A stretch of DNA of 64,000 bases from Streptococcus mitis subsp. hohhotensis (GCF_020089495.2 NZ_JAIRCA020000001.1:3465-67464); one strand, 5' to 3'; numbered from the stretch's first letter, positions 1 to 8,614 are shown. Notes: generated from the letters alone by a model not told the origin. Numbers and translations are program-made.

Positions 1-1233
1 TCAGGATCTAAAGTTGTAGTAGACGATAAAGGAAATGCAACAGTCACAACCCCAGAAGGTGATGTAGTAGTAATTCCATCAACAGACTTAACTAAATCAC
101 CAGAAGACGCAGCTAAAGCAAATGCAGGAAATGCAGTAAACACACCAGCAGCTAAGGTAGAAGTTAAAGATCCAGCCAAATTAACAGATGAAGAAAAAGC
201 AAAAGTTAAGGAAGCAATTGAGGCAGTAAACCCAGGATCTAAAGTTGTAGTAGACGATAAAGGAAACGCAACAGTCACAACCTCAGAAGGTAAGACAGCA
301 ACCATTCCAGCAGCAGACGTAACTAAGTCAGCAGCAGATGCAGGTAAAGCAAATGCAGTAAACACACCAGCAGCTAAGGTAGAAGTTAAAGATCCAGCTA
401 ACTTAACAGACGCTGAGAAGAAAGCAATCGAAGACAAAGTTAAAGCTGTAAATCCAGGATCTAAAGTTGTAGTAGACGATAAAGGAAACGTAACAGTTAC
501 AACTCCAGAAGGTAAAACAGCAACCATTCCAGCAGCAGATGTAACTAAGTCAGCAGCAGACGCAGGTAAAGCAAATGCAGGAAATGGAGCAAACACACCA
601 GCAACTAAGACAGTAGTAAAAGATCCAGCTAAGTTAACAGATGAAGAAAAAGCAAAAGTTAAGAAAGCAGTAGAGGATGTAAACCCAGGATCAACTGTAG
701 TAGTAAATGATAAAGGTGATGTAATCGTTACTAAAGGTGATGGAACAGTATTAGTAATCCCAGAACTTGACTTAGTAATTCCAGAAGATAAATTAACTGA
801 TCCAACTCAACAAAATGGTGTGAACACACCAGCAACTAGAGTGTTAGTTGGAGATAAAGCTAAATTAACAGCTGATGAAATTGAAAAAGTTAAAGAATCA
901 ATTAAAGCAGTCAACCCAGGATCAACTGTAGTAGTAGACGATAAAGGAAACGCAACAGTTACAACCCCAGAAGGTAAGACAGCAACCATTCCAGCAGCTC
1001 AATTAGTTAAAGATGCTAAAGATGTTGCAGCTAAGAACAATGGTGAAAACATCAACGTTGACTTCGAAAAAGAAACAGTAGCAGACTTCAATAACTTAAC
1101 AGATGCAGAAAAAGAAGCTGCAAAAGCTAAGATTAAAGGAGCAAATGCTGATGTAGTAGAAGTTGTCTTCGACAAAGCAGGAAATGCAACTGTAATTACT
1201 AAAGATGGTAAAGTTTACACAATCGCAGCTAAA
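1..1233 (+). repeat. In-frame tandem repeats of about 231 bp
   Basis: The GGATC(T/A) that opens each NPGS block occurs at 4, 235, 457, 688 and 919, giving periods of 231, 222, 231 and 231 bp (77 or 74 codons). A sixth, diverged unit lies around 1138-1233. Nucleotide identity between units is high, as expected of a stalk that changes length by recombination or slippage. The true copy number cannot be known because the gene runs off the left edge. Confidence 0.9.
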
Positions 1234-1776
1234 GATATCTTCAAACAACGTCCATATGTACCATCAAATGGTGGCGGCAATAACAGTGGTAACGGTAACG
1301 GAGCTTCTGGCAATAACGGAGCTACTAACACTGATGCAAAAGTGGATAAAGCGAAGTTAGAAGGTGCTATTCGTCAATTAGATGAATTAATCATTAAAGA
1401 ATCAGCTAAGCTTGATGCAGAAACTGCAAAAGAAGCGAATGCATTATCAGCAGATGCTAAGAAAGTATTTGCCAATGCAGACGCAAGTCAAGCAGAAGTG
1501 GATGCAATGGTTAAACGTATCGAAGGCTTTATGGCGAAAGTTGCTTCATCAACTGATCATGCAACTCCAGCTAACGACCAAGCTGCTCAAACACCAGCTG
1601 TAGATACAGCTACTACTCAAGCAGCATCAGCACAAGCAAATGCGCGTAAAGGAGCTAAAGAATTACCAAATACAGGTACAGCAGATTCTACTGTAGCTAT
1701 GGTAGCAGCTGCCGCAAGTGCATTACTTGGTCTTGGTCTTGCAGGCCGTCGTCGTAAAGAAGACGAAGAAGCTTAA
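1..1776 (+). CDS. LPXTG-anchored repeat surface protein (5' truncated by window)
   Basis: The frame is open from base 1, so the gene starts outside the window; 591 codons are visible. The visible protein is a run of near-identical 74-77-residue repeats, each with a KLTDEEKAKVKEA-type helix, an NPGSKVVVDDKGNATVT strand pair and a TIPAADVTKS tail. This resembles the atypical Rib (aRib) stalk fold as I remember it. A degenerate last repeat (about codons 380-415) is followed by a Gly/Asn/Ser linker, a charged helical region, the sortase motif LPNTG, a hydrophobic stretch and an RRRKEDEEA tail. The family is exported, covalently linked to peptidoglycan by sortase A, and often an adhesin stalk. The N-terminal ligand-binding part is not visible, so the ligand cannot be named. 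A strong hairpin terminator follows. Confidence 0.93.
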   Translation, partial: SGSKVVVDDKGNATVTTPEGDVVVIPSTDLTKSPEDAAKANAGNAVNTPAAKVEVKDPAKLTDEEKAKVKEAIEAVNPGSKVVVDDKGNATVTTSEGKTATIPAADVTKSAADAGKANAVNTPAAKVEVKDPANLTDAEKKAIEDKVKAVNPGSKVVVDDKGNVTVTTPEGKTATIPAADVTKSAADAGKANAGNGANTPATKTVVKDPAKLTDEEKAKVKKAVEDVNPGSTVVVNDKGDVIVTKGDGTVLVIPELDLVIPEDKLTDPTQQNGVNTPATRVLVGDKAKLTADEIEKVKESIKAVNPGSTVVVDDKGNATVTTPEGKTATIPAAQLVKDAKDVAAKNNGENINVDFEKETVADFNNLTDAEKEAAKAKIKGANADVVEVVFDKAGNATVITKDGKVYTIAAKDIFKQRPYVPSNGGGNNSGNGNGASGNNGATNTDAKVDKAKLEGAIRQLDELIIKESAKLDAETAKEANALSADAKKVFANADASQAEVDAMVKRIEGFMAKVASSTDHATPANDQAAQTPAVDTATTQAASAQANARKGAKELPNTGTADSTVAMVAAAASALLGLGLAGRRRKEDEEA

Positions 1777-1847
1777 TTGGTAGATTGTTTGATAAACATC
1801 AGATGATAAATCCGATTTTCAAAGCTTAAACAAGTACCTCTCACAAG

Positions 1848-1884
1848 AAAATCTCCTAGCAGGAAAGCCTGCTAGGAGATTTTT
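1848..1884. terminator. Strong bidirectional rho-independent terminator
   Basis: A 13-bp perfect stem (ATCTCCTAGCAGG pairing with CCTGCTAGGAGAT) has a 4-base loop, A-rich sequence on the left and T-rich sequence on the right. It lies between the convergent surface-protein and GH92 genes and can serve both. Confidence 0.9.
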
Positions 1885-1889
1885 GCATT

Positions 1890-3986
1890 TCAGGAAGTGG
1901 ACGGCTGACTTGGTAACCAGCTAAGGGTGAAGGTTAGCTGTTCAGCTTTTAAGAGATCTTGATGTTGAATGCTAGTTATAGAGGTATTATCTAGTCGACA
2001 TTCTTTTACAAAGTTAAAATGGCTATGGTTTTGTTTAGTATGGATATCCAACCATTTATCTTCTTTAGCCAGATAAACTCGAAGGTGATCAAAGAGAGGG
2101 ATTCCGAGGTCATAGCTTGGTTTTCCTGGACAGGTCGGATAAAATCCGAGAGCTGACCAGATGTACCAGGTCGAGAGACTGCCGTTATCCTCATCGCCAG
2201 GATAAGCTTCCCAACTTGGGTGAAAGGCTTTCTGACGGAGAGTCTTGATGAGAAGGGCAGTATAGTCAGGGTAGTTGCTGTAGCGGAAGAGATAAGGAAT
2301 GTGGAAACTAGGTTGGTTAGAAATGGCGAGTTGCCCAAAAGGCGCAGTAGCCATTTCGCTCATTTCGTGAATTTCGTAACCATAGCCTGTTGTCTCAAAG
2401 AGGGGAGCATCTTGACAGGTCTTCAAAAGGTAGTTGCTGAAGGCTTCTTTTCCACCCATAAGCTGGATCAAGCCTGGTATGTCATGGAGGACACCTAAAG
2501 TAGCTTGGATGGCAGAGCATTCGGCATAGTCGCGTCCCCAACTATAAGGAGAGAAATCAGGACGGAAGTTGCCTTGACCATCACGCGCTCGCATGTAACC
2601 TGTCTCAGCATCAAATAGATAGCGGTAATTTTGTGATGCGGCCTTGTAGGTTTCAGCGATTTCTATTTTCCCTAGTTTTTCAGCACAGCTAGCGATACAA
2701 AAGTCGCTATAGGCATAGTCTAGGGTGTGGCTGACGCTTTCGTGGTGCTCAGTAGAGAGGTAGCCTAGTTCTTGGTATTGGGCTAGTCCGTGACGACCAT
2801 TGATGCCGAGAGGGTCGGCCTTGCTGGCTGTTTCAAGCATGGCTTGGAGGAGTTCTTCTTCTAGGTCGGGGGCCATGTCCTTGCAGGCGCTATCTGCGAT
2901 AATACCGTCTAAAAGTGTACCTGGCATCATACCCCGTTCATCTGGAGCCAGCCATTTTGGAAGAAATCCAGTATCGCGGTAGCTATTGAGGAAACCTTCT
3001 AAAAAGCGACGATAGTGTTCTGGTATGATAAGGGCAAAGAGGGGGAAGGTGGTGCGGAAGGTATCCCAGAAACCATTGTTGCTGAAGAGGACACCGGGCT
3101 TGACAGTACCAGTCGCCAGATCCATGTGGATGGCTTGCCCTGATTCATTAACCTCATAAAAAGTCTGTGGGAAGAGGAAGAGTCTGTAAAGGCAGTGGTC
3201 AAAGAAGGTTCGGTCAGCCTCTCCTGTCTCGATAACGTCAAAACGATGGAGGAGATTTTCCCAATCCGCTTGGGCACTTGATTTACAGTTATCAAAATCT
3301 TCTTTAGGTAGATTAAGCAGAGCCTGAGAGTGAGAGATGAAAGAAGTCGCTAGCTGAATTTTGGCATGACTATCTTCTAGGTCAATTCGCCAGTCTTCGC
3401 CTTCTTGGCTGATAGCAAGAATATCCGTATTCATTTGCAGGGCAGTGAACATCGTTAGTGGATTTTTGTTGGTTTCAGTTTTACCTTCTTGTCGCAGGGC
3501 AAGAGTTCGCTTATCTACTTGCTCCACGGTCAGTTCATCTGCTGCGTGAAGATAGAGGGAGAGTGCTTTGCCTTGCTTTTGCTCCAAACGAATAGAAGCA
3601 CCATAGCAAGTCGGTGTGAGCTGGATTTCAATCTGATAGCGCAGGGAGAAAATCTTCAGATAATGAGGTTGGAAAGAGGCCTTATCCATATCATAGGAAG
3701 ACTGACGATGGAAGAGGCTGTCTCCACCTAGTTGACCTGTGACAGGTGTCAGAAGGATCCAAGAGTAGTCCCCAATCCAAGGACTGGGCTGGTGGGTTAA
3801 TCGAATCCCCTGAAATATAGGCAGATGCGGATCGAAAAACCAAGCTCCCTCCTGGTCACTGGTCTGGGGTACAAAGTAATTCATCCCAAAAGGTACGCCT
3901 GTATACGGCAGGGTATTTCCCCGAGAAAAGGCATGCTTGCTGGCAGTTCCAAAGCGGGTATCAATGGTTTCAAGTAGTGGTTTCAT
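1890..3986 (-). CDS. GH92 family alpha-mannosidase
   Basis: A 698-residue protein of the GH92 exo-alpha-mannosidase family, which trims alpha-1,2-linked mannose from high-mannose N-glycans using calcium. Visible family features are the N-terminal block GMNYFVPQTSDQEGAWFFDPH, the IRLTHQPSPWIGDYS block, FWDTFRTTFPLFALI, GYEIHEMSEMA and YPGDEDNGSLSTWY near the C-terminus. No signal peptide is visible, which suggests a cytoplasmic enzyme acting on imported glycans. The start at 3986 has the Shine-Dalgarno AAAGGAAAG just upstream. It reads away from the GH125-GH38-ROK-GH20 operon, to which it would be the divergent neighbour if the 11-kb element were absent. In S. pneumoniae the same enzyme set lies together (SP_2141-2145 from memory). 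Confidence 0.9.
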   Translation of the reverse strand: MKPLLETIDTRFGTASKHAFSRGNTLPYTGVPFGMNYFVPQTSDQEGAWFFDPHLPIFQGIRLTHQPSPWIGDYSWILLTPVTGQLGGDSLFHRQSSYDMDKASFQPHYLKIFSLRYQIEIQLTPTCYGASIRLEQKQGKALSLYLHAADELTVEQVDKRTLALRQEGKTETNKNPLTMFTALQMNTDILAISQEGEDWRIDLEDSHAKIQLATSFISHSQALLNLPKEDFDNCKSSAQADWENLLHRFDVIETGEADRTFFDHCLYRLFLFPQTFYEVNESGQAIHMDLATGTVKPGVLFSNNGFWDTFRTTFPLFALIIPEHYRRFLEGFLNSYRDTGFLPKWLAPDERGMMPGTLLDGIIADSACKDMAPDLEEELLQAMLETASKADPLGINGRHGLAQYQELGYLSTEHHESVSHTLDYAYSDFCIASCAEKLGKIEIAETYKAASQNYRYLFDAETGYMRARDGQGNFRPDFSPYSWGRDYAECSAIQATLGVLHDIPGLIQLMGGKEAFSNYLLKTCQDAPLFETTGYGYEIHEMSEMATAPFGQLAISNQPSFHIPYLFRYSNYPDYTALLIKTLRQKAFHPSWEAYPGDEDNGSLSTWYIWSALGFYPTCPGKPSYDLGIPLFDHLRVYLAKEDKWLDIHTKQNHSHFNFVKECRLDNTSITSIQHQDLLKAEQLTFTLSWLPSQPSTS

Positions 3987-4012
3987 AGTCTTTCCTTTAG
4001 CTGTTTTCCTAC

Positions 4013-4018
4013 ATTATA
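4013..4018 (-). promoter_or_regulatory. -10 box of the GH92 promoter
   Basis: TATAAT on the minus strand lies 27 bp upstream of the GH92 start codon. No good -35 hexamer is seen at 17 bp, so an activator or a weak promoter is possible. The box lies outside the inserted element, so insertion probably left GH92 expression intact. Confidence 0.55.
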
Positions 4019-4060
4019 TCAGAAAAAGATAGCCTTTAGAAAAGGAGTTTCAAAGATAAC

Positions 4061-4079
4061 TATTTTGTAGAAAAATGAA
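4061..4079 (+). repeat. Candidate attL core
   Basis: This 19-bp segment (TATTTTGTAGAAAAATGAA as read here) matches 15180-15198 at 18 of 19 positions over TATT.TGTAGAAAAATGA, allowing for the last base. It lies about 80 bp outside a GCTCCCC motif pair at the end of the integrase gene, the layout expected of a core site flanked by internal arm-type sites. Confidence 0.55.
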
Positions 4080-4155
4080 CCTTTTTCAAAATAAATCTAA
4101 CAAAAACCCTGTTGCTATTGGCTTTTTGCTTTGTCTTGAATTGTTAATTTTTGAA

Positions 4156-4178
4156 TTTGCTCCCCTTTTTGCTCCCCC
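4156..4178 (+). repeat. Left GCTCCCC arm-type repeats
   Basis: TTTGCTCCCCTTTTTGC at 4156-4172 is repeated exactly at 15056-15072. A second GCTCCCC follows at 4171 and an inverted GGGGGAGCAA lies near 15080. Short repeats just inside both ends suggest integrase arm-binding sites; they could instead be the att core itself. Confidence 0.45.
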
Positions 4179-5344
4179 TATAGTGCTTTTAGTGCAGTTT
4201 CGTAGAATGAGACTGCTTTTTTTGCGTTCTCTTTTGAGAGGTGGCTATATGTATCCATGGTCATTGATAAAGTTGAATGACCTAGGCGGTGCTGGAGTTC
4301 CTTGTAAGGTATTCCTGAGTTAAGCAGTAAACTAGCGTGAGTATGACGGAAACCATGAAAACCTATATTCGGAACATCAGCGCGTTTAAAATGTGTTAGT
4401 AATCTTTTTTTAAGTTTTACAATGCTAGTATATTCATGAATGAAGTCAGAAAATACTACACTTTCACGTTGTCCTATCTTCCAAGCCTCTTTAGTTTGGC
4501 GTAGTTTGTACTGCTTCAGCATGCTAACAGTCTCTTGATCTATATCTATATCCCGATAACTAGACTTTGACTTTGGGCTGTTAATTTCTAAATACCGATT
4601 TAGTGTTTTGGTAATATGCACAACGGCATTATCTAAGTCAATATCAGACCAGGAAAGGGCTAAAGCTTCATTGATACGGCAACCAGTGGCCAGTAGGAAC
4701 TTATAGAGTGTTAGGTCATAGTAATAACGATATTTACAACTATCTAAATTATCAAGATAAACAAGAAACTTTTTTAACTCTCGATTATCAAAGTGCTTTA
4801 GCTTTTGTCGCTTTGCTTTCTGAGTGTTACGAGGTAAAACCACATCACGCGCAGGATTGGACGGTATAGCTTGCATGGTTACGCCATACTGTAAGATACG
4901 TTTGTTTAAAGCGTGTATCATATCATAGTGTAGAAAAGCGCCCTCTTCCCCTCTATTAGCCTTATCAGCAAGTTTATTGATAATTGACTGAATAAGTGGA
5001 GTAGTGAGCTTATCGAGCTTATACTCCCCAAAAGTAGGCAATATGTGATTATCTATTAGCGTTCTAACGTTTCCTTGAGTGTTTGGCTTAACTGTATTCT
5101 TATAGCTTTCCCACCAGAGACTGGTTAATTCTTGATAGTTTTTTATGGTGCTAGCCTTTTGTCTGGTAGATCCTGCTTTTTGAAAAGCAATTTTTTCTTG
5201 AGTGGCCTTTTGCTTTACCTCTTTATGTGTCCGACCTGTTACCTTAGTTTTAACTTTCTTTCCTGTTACCTGGTCAACTCCTAGATATACATTAGCACGA
5301 TAGACTTTACTACCGTCTTTTTTTATAACTTCAGTTATTTTCAT
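4178..5344 (-). CDS. int: Tyrosine-recombinase integrase
   Basis: A 388-residue site-specific recombinase. The N-terminal arm-binding part (about residues 1-60) contains GSKVYRANVYLGVDQVTGKK. A SAM-like core-binding domain follows (about 70-170). The catalytic domain shows the Arg in ATGCRINEALAL, HGFRHTH, the His of LGHSTL and the nucleophile Tyr in DTYSHL, so all active-site residues are present. It catalyses integration and excision of the element. The stop codon abuts the GCTCCCC repeats at the left end. Start 5344 has AGAAAGG upstream. Confidence 0.95.
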   Translation of the reverse strand: MKITEVIKKDGSKVYRANVYLGVDQVTGKKVKTKVTGRTHKEVKQKATQEKIAFQKAGSTRQKASTIKNYQELTSLWWESYKNTVKPNTQGNVRTLIDNHILPTFGEYKLDKLTTPLIQSIINKLADKANRGEEGAFLHYDMIHALNKRILQYGVTMQAIPSNPARDVVLPRNTQKAKRQKLKHFDNRELKKFLVYLDNLDSCKYRYYYDLTLYKFLLATGCRINEALALSWSDIDLDNAVVHITKTLNRYLEINSPKSKSSYRDIDIDQETVSMLKQYKLRQTKEAWKIGQRESVVFSDFIHEYTSIVKLKKRLLTHFKRADVPNIGFHGFRHTHASLLLNSGIPYKELQHRLGHSTLSMTMDTYSHLSKENAKKAVSFYETALKAL

Positions 5345-5370
5345 GATGATAAACCTTTCTAAAATACATC

Positions 5371-5425
5371 AGCAGGCAAGCTATTATTAAAAAGGTTTTA
5401 GATTGTGGTTTATATCATGCTAGGG
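5371..5425 (+). repeat. Island repeat, copy 1 of AGCAGGCAAGCTATTAT
   Basis: The segment starting AGCAGGCAAGCTATTAT, followed by AAA.AGGTTTTAG and, about 20 bp on, a TTATA..AT.CTAGGGC block, is repeated at 8503-8562 in the same order. It sits just upstream of int, where int transcription would start. A common regulator of int and of the early operon could bind both copies. The core AGCAGGCAAG also occurs inverted at 15010-15019. Confidence 0.6.
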
Positions 5426-5550
5426 CTTCACAGATTGCCCTGTATTCGATTTTAAATAGTCAGACGGTAAATAATACCAGAGTTGGAAACAAGGCGGATA
5501 TGGGGCTAATATGGGCTTGTTTATAGTAAACAGGCCTATATTTAAAGTTT

Positions 5551-6555
5551 TTAATCGTCAGTTAGCTGTTTTAAAGTTTTTTCAAAGTCCGAGTTTATCT
5601 TTTGAGTTTTGTTGAAGAGCTGGTACTCTGCTTTTGCTTTATCTTTCGCAACCTTGGAAGTGATTTTCCCATGACCTTCTAAAATATCGTATTCTTGGAA
5701 AGTCAAAAAGCGGTCAATACTTTGGGCTAGTTGTTGCATTGTCTGAGCTTTTCGCTGTTCTATCTGTCTTTCCAGGTAATCAAAATAGCTAGATATTCCT
5801 CTTTCAAGGGAACGGATTTCTGTTTCTGAAAGGTAATTCTTTGCTATTTGGGTATCTGCTTGCAGTATGCGACCGTTAGGGGAGTTTTTCCATGTTGTAA
5901 GCCCCATGTTGTCTTTTGTATGGTCTGCTTTCGTGTAGATAATTTCCGCAGCAGTTTGGCCAGTGATTGCATAATGAAACTTATTCTGTACATCAGCATA
6001 GAATTGCTTAGTCAACGTACTTTGTGGATCATAGTCAATAGAGATTTCTGCAAAAATATCTGTAATCTGCAACCATATACGACGCTCACTAGCTCGGATA
6101 GAACGCACGCGCTCCAAGAGCTCACGGAAATAGTCTTTTTCCAGCAAGTTTTCGCCTTGTTTCAGACGGTTGTCATCCATGGCGAACCCTTTTATCATGT
6201 ACTCACGAAGTACTGAAGTAGCCCACTGTCTAAATCTCGTAGCTTTTTGGGAATTGACACGGTAACCAACTGAAATGATGGCGTCAAGGTTGTAGTAGCT
6301 GACATCCTTAGTTTGGGTTTTATCAGCAATTGCACCGTGTTTTGTGGTTATTTCCATTTTGGAAACAACCACCTTTTCTTCTAATTCGCCCTCTTCAAAG
6401 ATATTTTTTAGGTGTTTACTAATTGCAGGAACACCGACATCGAAAAGTCTAGCCATTTCTTTCTGACTAGCCCAGATAGTTTCGCCTTTGATGATGACAC
6501 TAGCTGTCTCGCTATCGTTATCAGCGGTATAGATTAAGAATTGTAATTCGTTCAT
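5551..6555 (-). CDS. RhuM family protein
   Basis: A 334-residue protein starting MNELQFLIYT, with Shine-Dalgarno AGAAAGGATCTC directly before ATG; the longer ORF start at 6606 lacks one. The order is an N-terminal DNA-binding-like part with IWASQKEMARLFDVGVPAISKHLKNIF (about residues 25-55), then DVSYYNLDAIISVGYRVNSQKATRFRQWATSVL, the signature of virulence-associated RhuM proteins, and a coiled, lysine-rich C-terminus. The biochemical role of RhuM is not settled. Such genes occur often on prophages and islands beside restriction or abortive-infection genes, so a phage-interference or regulatory role is possible. Transcribed with int and the repressor. Confidence 0.85.
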   Translation of the reverse strand: MNELQFLIYTADNDSETASVIIKGETIWASQKEMARLFDVGVPAISKHLKNIFEEGELEEKVVVSKMEITTKHGAIADKTQTKDVSYYNLDAIISVGYRVNSQKATRFRQWATSVLREYMIKGFAMDDNRLKQGENLLEKDYFRELLERVRSIRASERRIWLQITDIFAEISIDYDPQSTLTKQFYADVQNKFHYAITGQTAAEIIYTKADHTKDNMGLTTWKNSPNGRILQADTQIAKNYLSETEIRSLERGISSYFDYLERQIEQRKAQTMQQLAQSIDRFLTFQEYDILEGHGKITSKVAKDKAKAEYQLFNKTQKINSDFEKTLKQLTDD

Positions 6556-6633
6556 GAGATCCTTTCTAAAATATTGAAAGTGGTTGACATTTGTTGACAT
6601 CAACAAAATTAGTAGATATGGGGCTTATGTTGG

Positions 6634-6661
6634 GTTGAAGCACGAGCGAACTCCGAGAAAG
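6634..6661 (+). repeat. Island 28-bp motif, copy 1
   Basis: GTTGAAGCACGAGCGAACTC followed by CGAGAAAG. The motif recurs at 13443-13470 (GAGCGAACGCCGAGAAAG core) and, more diverged, at 14110-14137. It is non-coding in all three places. Confidence 0.6.
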
Positions 6662-6699
6662 CACGCGCTTCAGGATTGTTGAACATTGTGGCGCGTGGG

Positions 6700-7437
6700 T
6701 TAGTCTTTCTTTTCAATATCAATCATTATTTGAATATCTTCATCATTCACTTTGTAATCCTGAGTACCTTCACCAATCCACCAATTTAATGATTTTAAAA
6801 ATCCATATTCTTCTTTACTAACTTTTCCATATTGATTTTCGAACCAATCGAAATAATTGGATTGAATTTTTGAAATTATTTCACGCTTAATTATTTTAAA
6901 TAATTCGCCCTTATCATATGGTGCAATGTATTTTTTTAGAAAGCCTATACTATCATCATCAATATCTATGCTAACAGTAAATGAATTATAATCCAAATCA
7001 TAAAAGTAAGCTGAAATATACCAGATACTAAAATTATCTCCCATTGGGGTATTCATAAAATTAACTTCTAACCCAAAATCACAACTAACTTCAATATCTA
7101 TATTATCTGCTTGATGCTGATAAAAATCCAAACTCTCTATTTGAGAACTGTTAGGCTTTTCATCTAATTCAAATGATTTTAGAGAAACTTTTATATCTTT
7201 ATTATCGTATATACTTTCTACTTCGTAATCATAGGGTAAAAAGTCAAAAAAATCCTTTGGTTCTATTTTTAGCGCCAAACAAATTTTATTTAATGTTATG
7301 TAATCTATTTTTGTACTGCTGTTATTAACAATTTTAGACAAGGCTGCTGGAGTTATTCCAGTTTTAACTGATAGCCATGCAGCTGTTTTTTCTTTTGTCT
7401 TCAAGATATTTGCTAAATTATTTTTTATCACAACCAT
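6700..7437 (-). CDS. CI-like repressor with XRE helix-turn-helix
   Basis: A 245-residue protein. Residues about 7-60 form an HTH: LANILKTKEKTAAWLSVKTG followed by ITPAALSKIVNNSSTKIDYITLNKIC and ALKIEPKDFF. The rest is acidic, with many Asp/Ser/Tyr, and matches no domain I know; there is no Ser-Lys LexA-type protease region, so RecA-triggered self-cleavage is not expected. This fits satellite master repressors relieved by binding a helper-phage protein. It is divergent from the Cro-like gene across a dyad-rich operator. Its low GC content stands out even within the island. Confidence 0.8.
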   Translation of the reverse strand: MVVIKNNLANILKTKEKTAAWLSVKTGITPAALSKIVNNSSTKIDYITLNKICLALKIEPKDFFDFLPYDYEVESIYDNKDIKVSLKSFELDEKPNSSQIESLDFYQHQADNIDIEVSCDFGLEVNFMNTPMGDNFSIWYISAYFYDLDYNSFTVSIDIDDDSIGFLKKYIAPYDKGELFKIIKREIISKIQSNYFDWFENQYGKVSKEEYGFLKSLNWWIGEGTQDYKVNDEDIQIMIDIEKKD

Positions 7438-7484
7438 CCCTCCTTAGATACATTTTACAATTATCTTCTGAAATACACAATAAA

Positions 7485-7574
7485 AAATTATCGCAAAGAA
7501 TAATTTTTTTGTTGACAATTTATTTTTTATTGGTTATTATTATTCTATGCGATAATTATTGCATAGAATAATAA
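7485..7574. promoter_or_regulatory. Divergent operator/promoter region of the island switch
   Basis: On the plus strand TTGACA (7512-7517), 17 bp, TATTAT (7535-7540) gives a near-consensus early promoter. A perfect 14-bp inverted repeat (TTATTATTCTATGC at 7537-7550, GCATAGAATAATAA at 7561-7574, 10-bp spacer) covers its -10 and start. A further operator-like copy (TTATTCTTTGCGATAATT on the minus strand, about 7489-7507) resembles TTATTCTATGCGATAATT at 7540. Two copies in opposite orientation suggest a CI/Cro-type double operator. Confidence 0.8.
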
Positions 7575-7591
7575 CGAGAGGGGTTGACGAT

Positions 7592-7789
7592 ATGAACAAT
7601 AATTTTCGTGTCATATTAGCAAAACAACGTAAAAAAGTTAGTGACGTTCACAAGGCAACAGGCATATCAAAAAGCGCACTCATATCACTATACTATGAAC
7701 GCACAAAGCGCCCAGATATTGAAACCTTGCAAAAGGTAGCCGAGTATCTAGGCGTTACCATTGACGAACTACTTACCGTTGAAGATTAG
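7592..7789 (+). CDS. Cro-like XRE regulator
   Basis: A 65-residue protein that is almost entirely an HTH: KVSDVHKATGISKSALISLY, then RPDIETLQKVAEYLGVTIDELL. The start MNNNF at 7592 has GAGAGGGG upstream; a longer ATG at 7559 lies inside the operator and is not used in this call. It is the first gene right of the switch region, the position of cro or an antirepressor gene. Confidence 0.85.
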   Translation: MNNNFRVILAKQRKKVSDVHKATGISKSALISLYYERTKRPDIETLQKVAEYLGVTIDELLTVED

Positions 7790-7799
7790 GAGGGACACC

Positions 7800-8429
7800 A
7801 TGAACATTGTTTACATGGACGGCAAGAAAGAGCCGTATACCACTAGCGAAATCATCGCTGAATGTGCTGAAGTTACCCATCACACAGTACAAGAACTTTT
7901 AAGAAAGCATAAAGCTGATTTTGAAAGCTACGGAATTATCGCATTTGAAATGCGTAAATTAGACGGGCGAGGGAGACCAATGAAAATCTATCGCTTGAAT
8001 GAGCAACAAGCAACCTTGCTGATCACTTATCTAAAGAATACTGCACCAGTGCGTAAATTCAAAATGAACCTAGTCAAAGCATTCTTTGAAATGCGTGAGG
8101 AACTTTCTAAGTTTCGTATGCAGAGAGCGCTAGAAAAGCCAAAAAGGAAAACCTTGCATGACAGCATTGAGACATGGGAAGCAAAACCCAAGCACGCGCA
8201 TAGCACCATGAACAACTTGCTACTGAAAGCAGTAACTGACATGAACGCTAAGCAGTTAAGGAAAGAACGTGGGGGCTATAATGGCATCGATAGCTTGACC
8301 AGTGACGAGCTGGAGCAATATCAAGCCTTTGAGGATATGGTAATAGCCATGATTGGCTTGAATATGAGTTATCAGGAAATCAAAGCAATGGCATTCAGAA
8401 ATAAAAAAACACGCCAAAGAAGCGCGTGA
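7800..8429 (+). CDS. Rha family phage regulatory protein
   Basis: A 209-residue protein with the phage Rha N-terminal domain (about residues 5-105): TSEIIAECAEVTHHTVQELL, GRPMKIYRLNEQQATLLITY and KFKMNLVKAFFEMREELSKF. The C-terminal half is lysine-rich and ends in a helical region (MVIAMIGLNMSYQEIKAMAF). Rha proteins are early regulators of temperate phages and can affect growth in a given host background. AGGAGGGA at 7788-7795 overlaps the end of the upstream gene, so the pair is translationally coupled. Confidence 0.85.
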   Translation: MNIVYMDGKKEPYTTSEIIAECAEVTHHTVQELLRKHKADFESYGIIAFEMRKLDGRGRPMKIYRLNEQQATLLITYLKNTAPVRKFKMNLVKAFFEMREELSKFRMQRALEKPKRKTLHDSIETWEAKPKHAHSTMNNLLLKAVTDMNAKQLRKERGGYNGIDSLTSDELEQYQAFEDMVIAMIGLNMSYQEIKAMAFRNKKTRQRSA

Positions 8430-8502
8430 TTGCAACAAAAAAGGCTTAGCAATAACCACACCGCAAAGCCTTTAACACTAACACTAAAACGAATTTAACA
8501 AA

Positions 8503-8562
8503 AAGCAGGCAAGCTATTATCAAAGAGGTTTTAGTAAAGATTTATACCTAGATTATAGCATA
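8503..8562 (+). repeat. Island repeat, copy 2 of AGCAGGCAAGCTATTAT
   Basis: The second copy of the composite repeat at 5371-5425, ending in TAGCATATCTAGGGC. It lies downstream of rha and upstream of the 97-codon ORF at 8788. The stretch 8430-8787 has no gene; it holds this repeat, a possible AAAGGCTT/AAGCCTTT hairpin (8442-8474) and the paired AGCGTGAG hairpins. Confidence 0.6.
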
Positions 8563-8614
8563 TCTAGGGCAATTTGACCATACGGAGAGCGCTAACTCTT
8601 TAAACTGGTACTTT

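Noticed and set aside
4075-4323. 82-codon plus-strand ORF across the left island end
   Set aside because: It overlaps the integrase gene in antisense and spans the att region; no Shine-Dalgarno or protein-like pattern.
7377-7571. 64-codon plus-strand ORF in the switch region
   Set aside because: It covers the divergent operators and promoter and is very A/T-rich by composition only.
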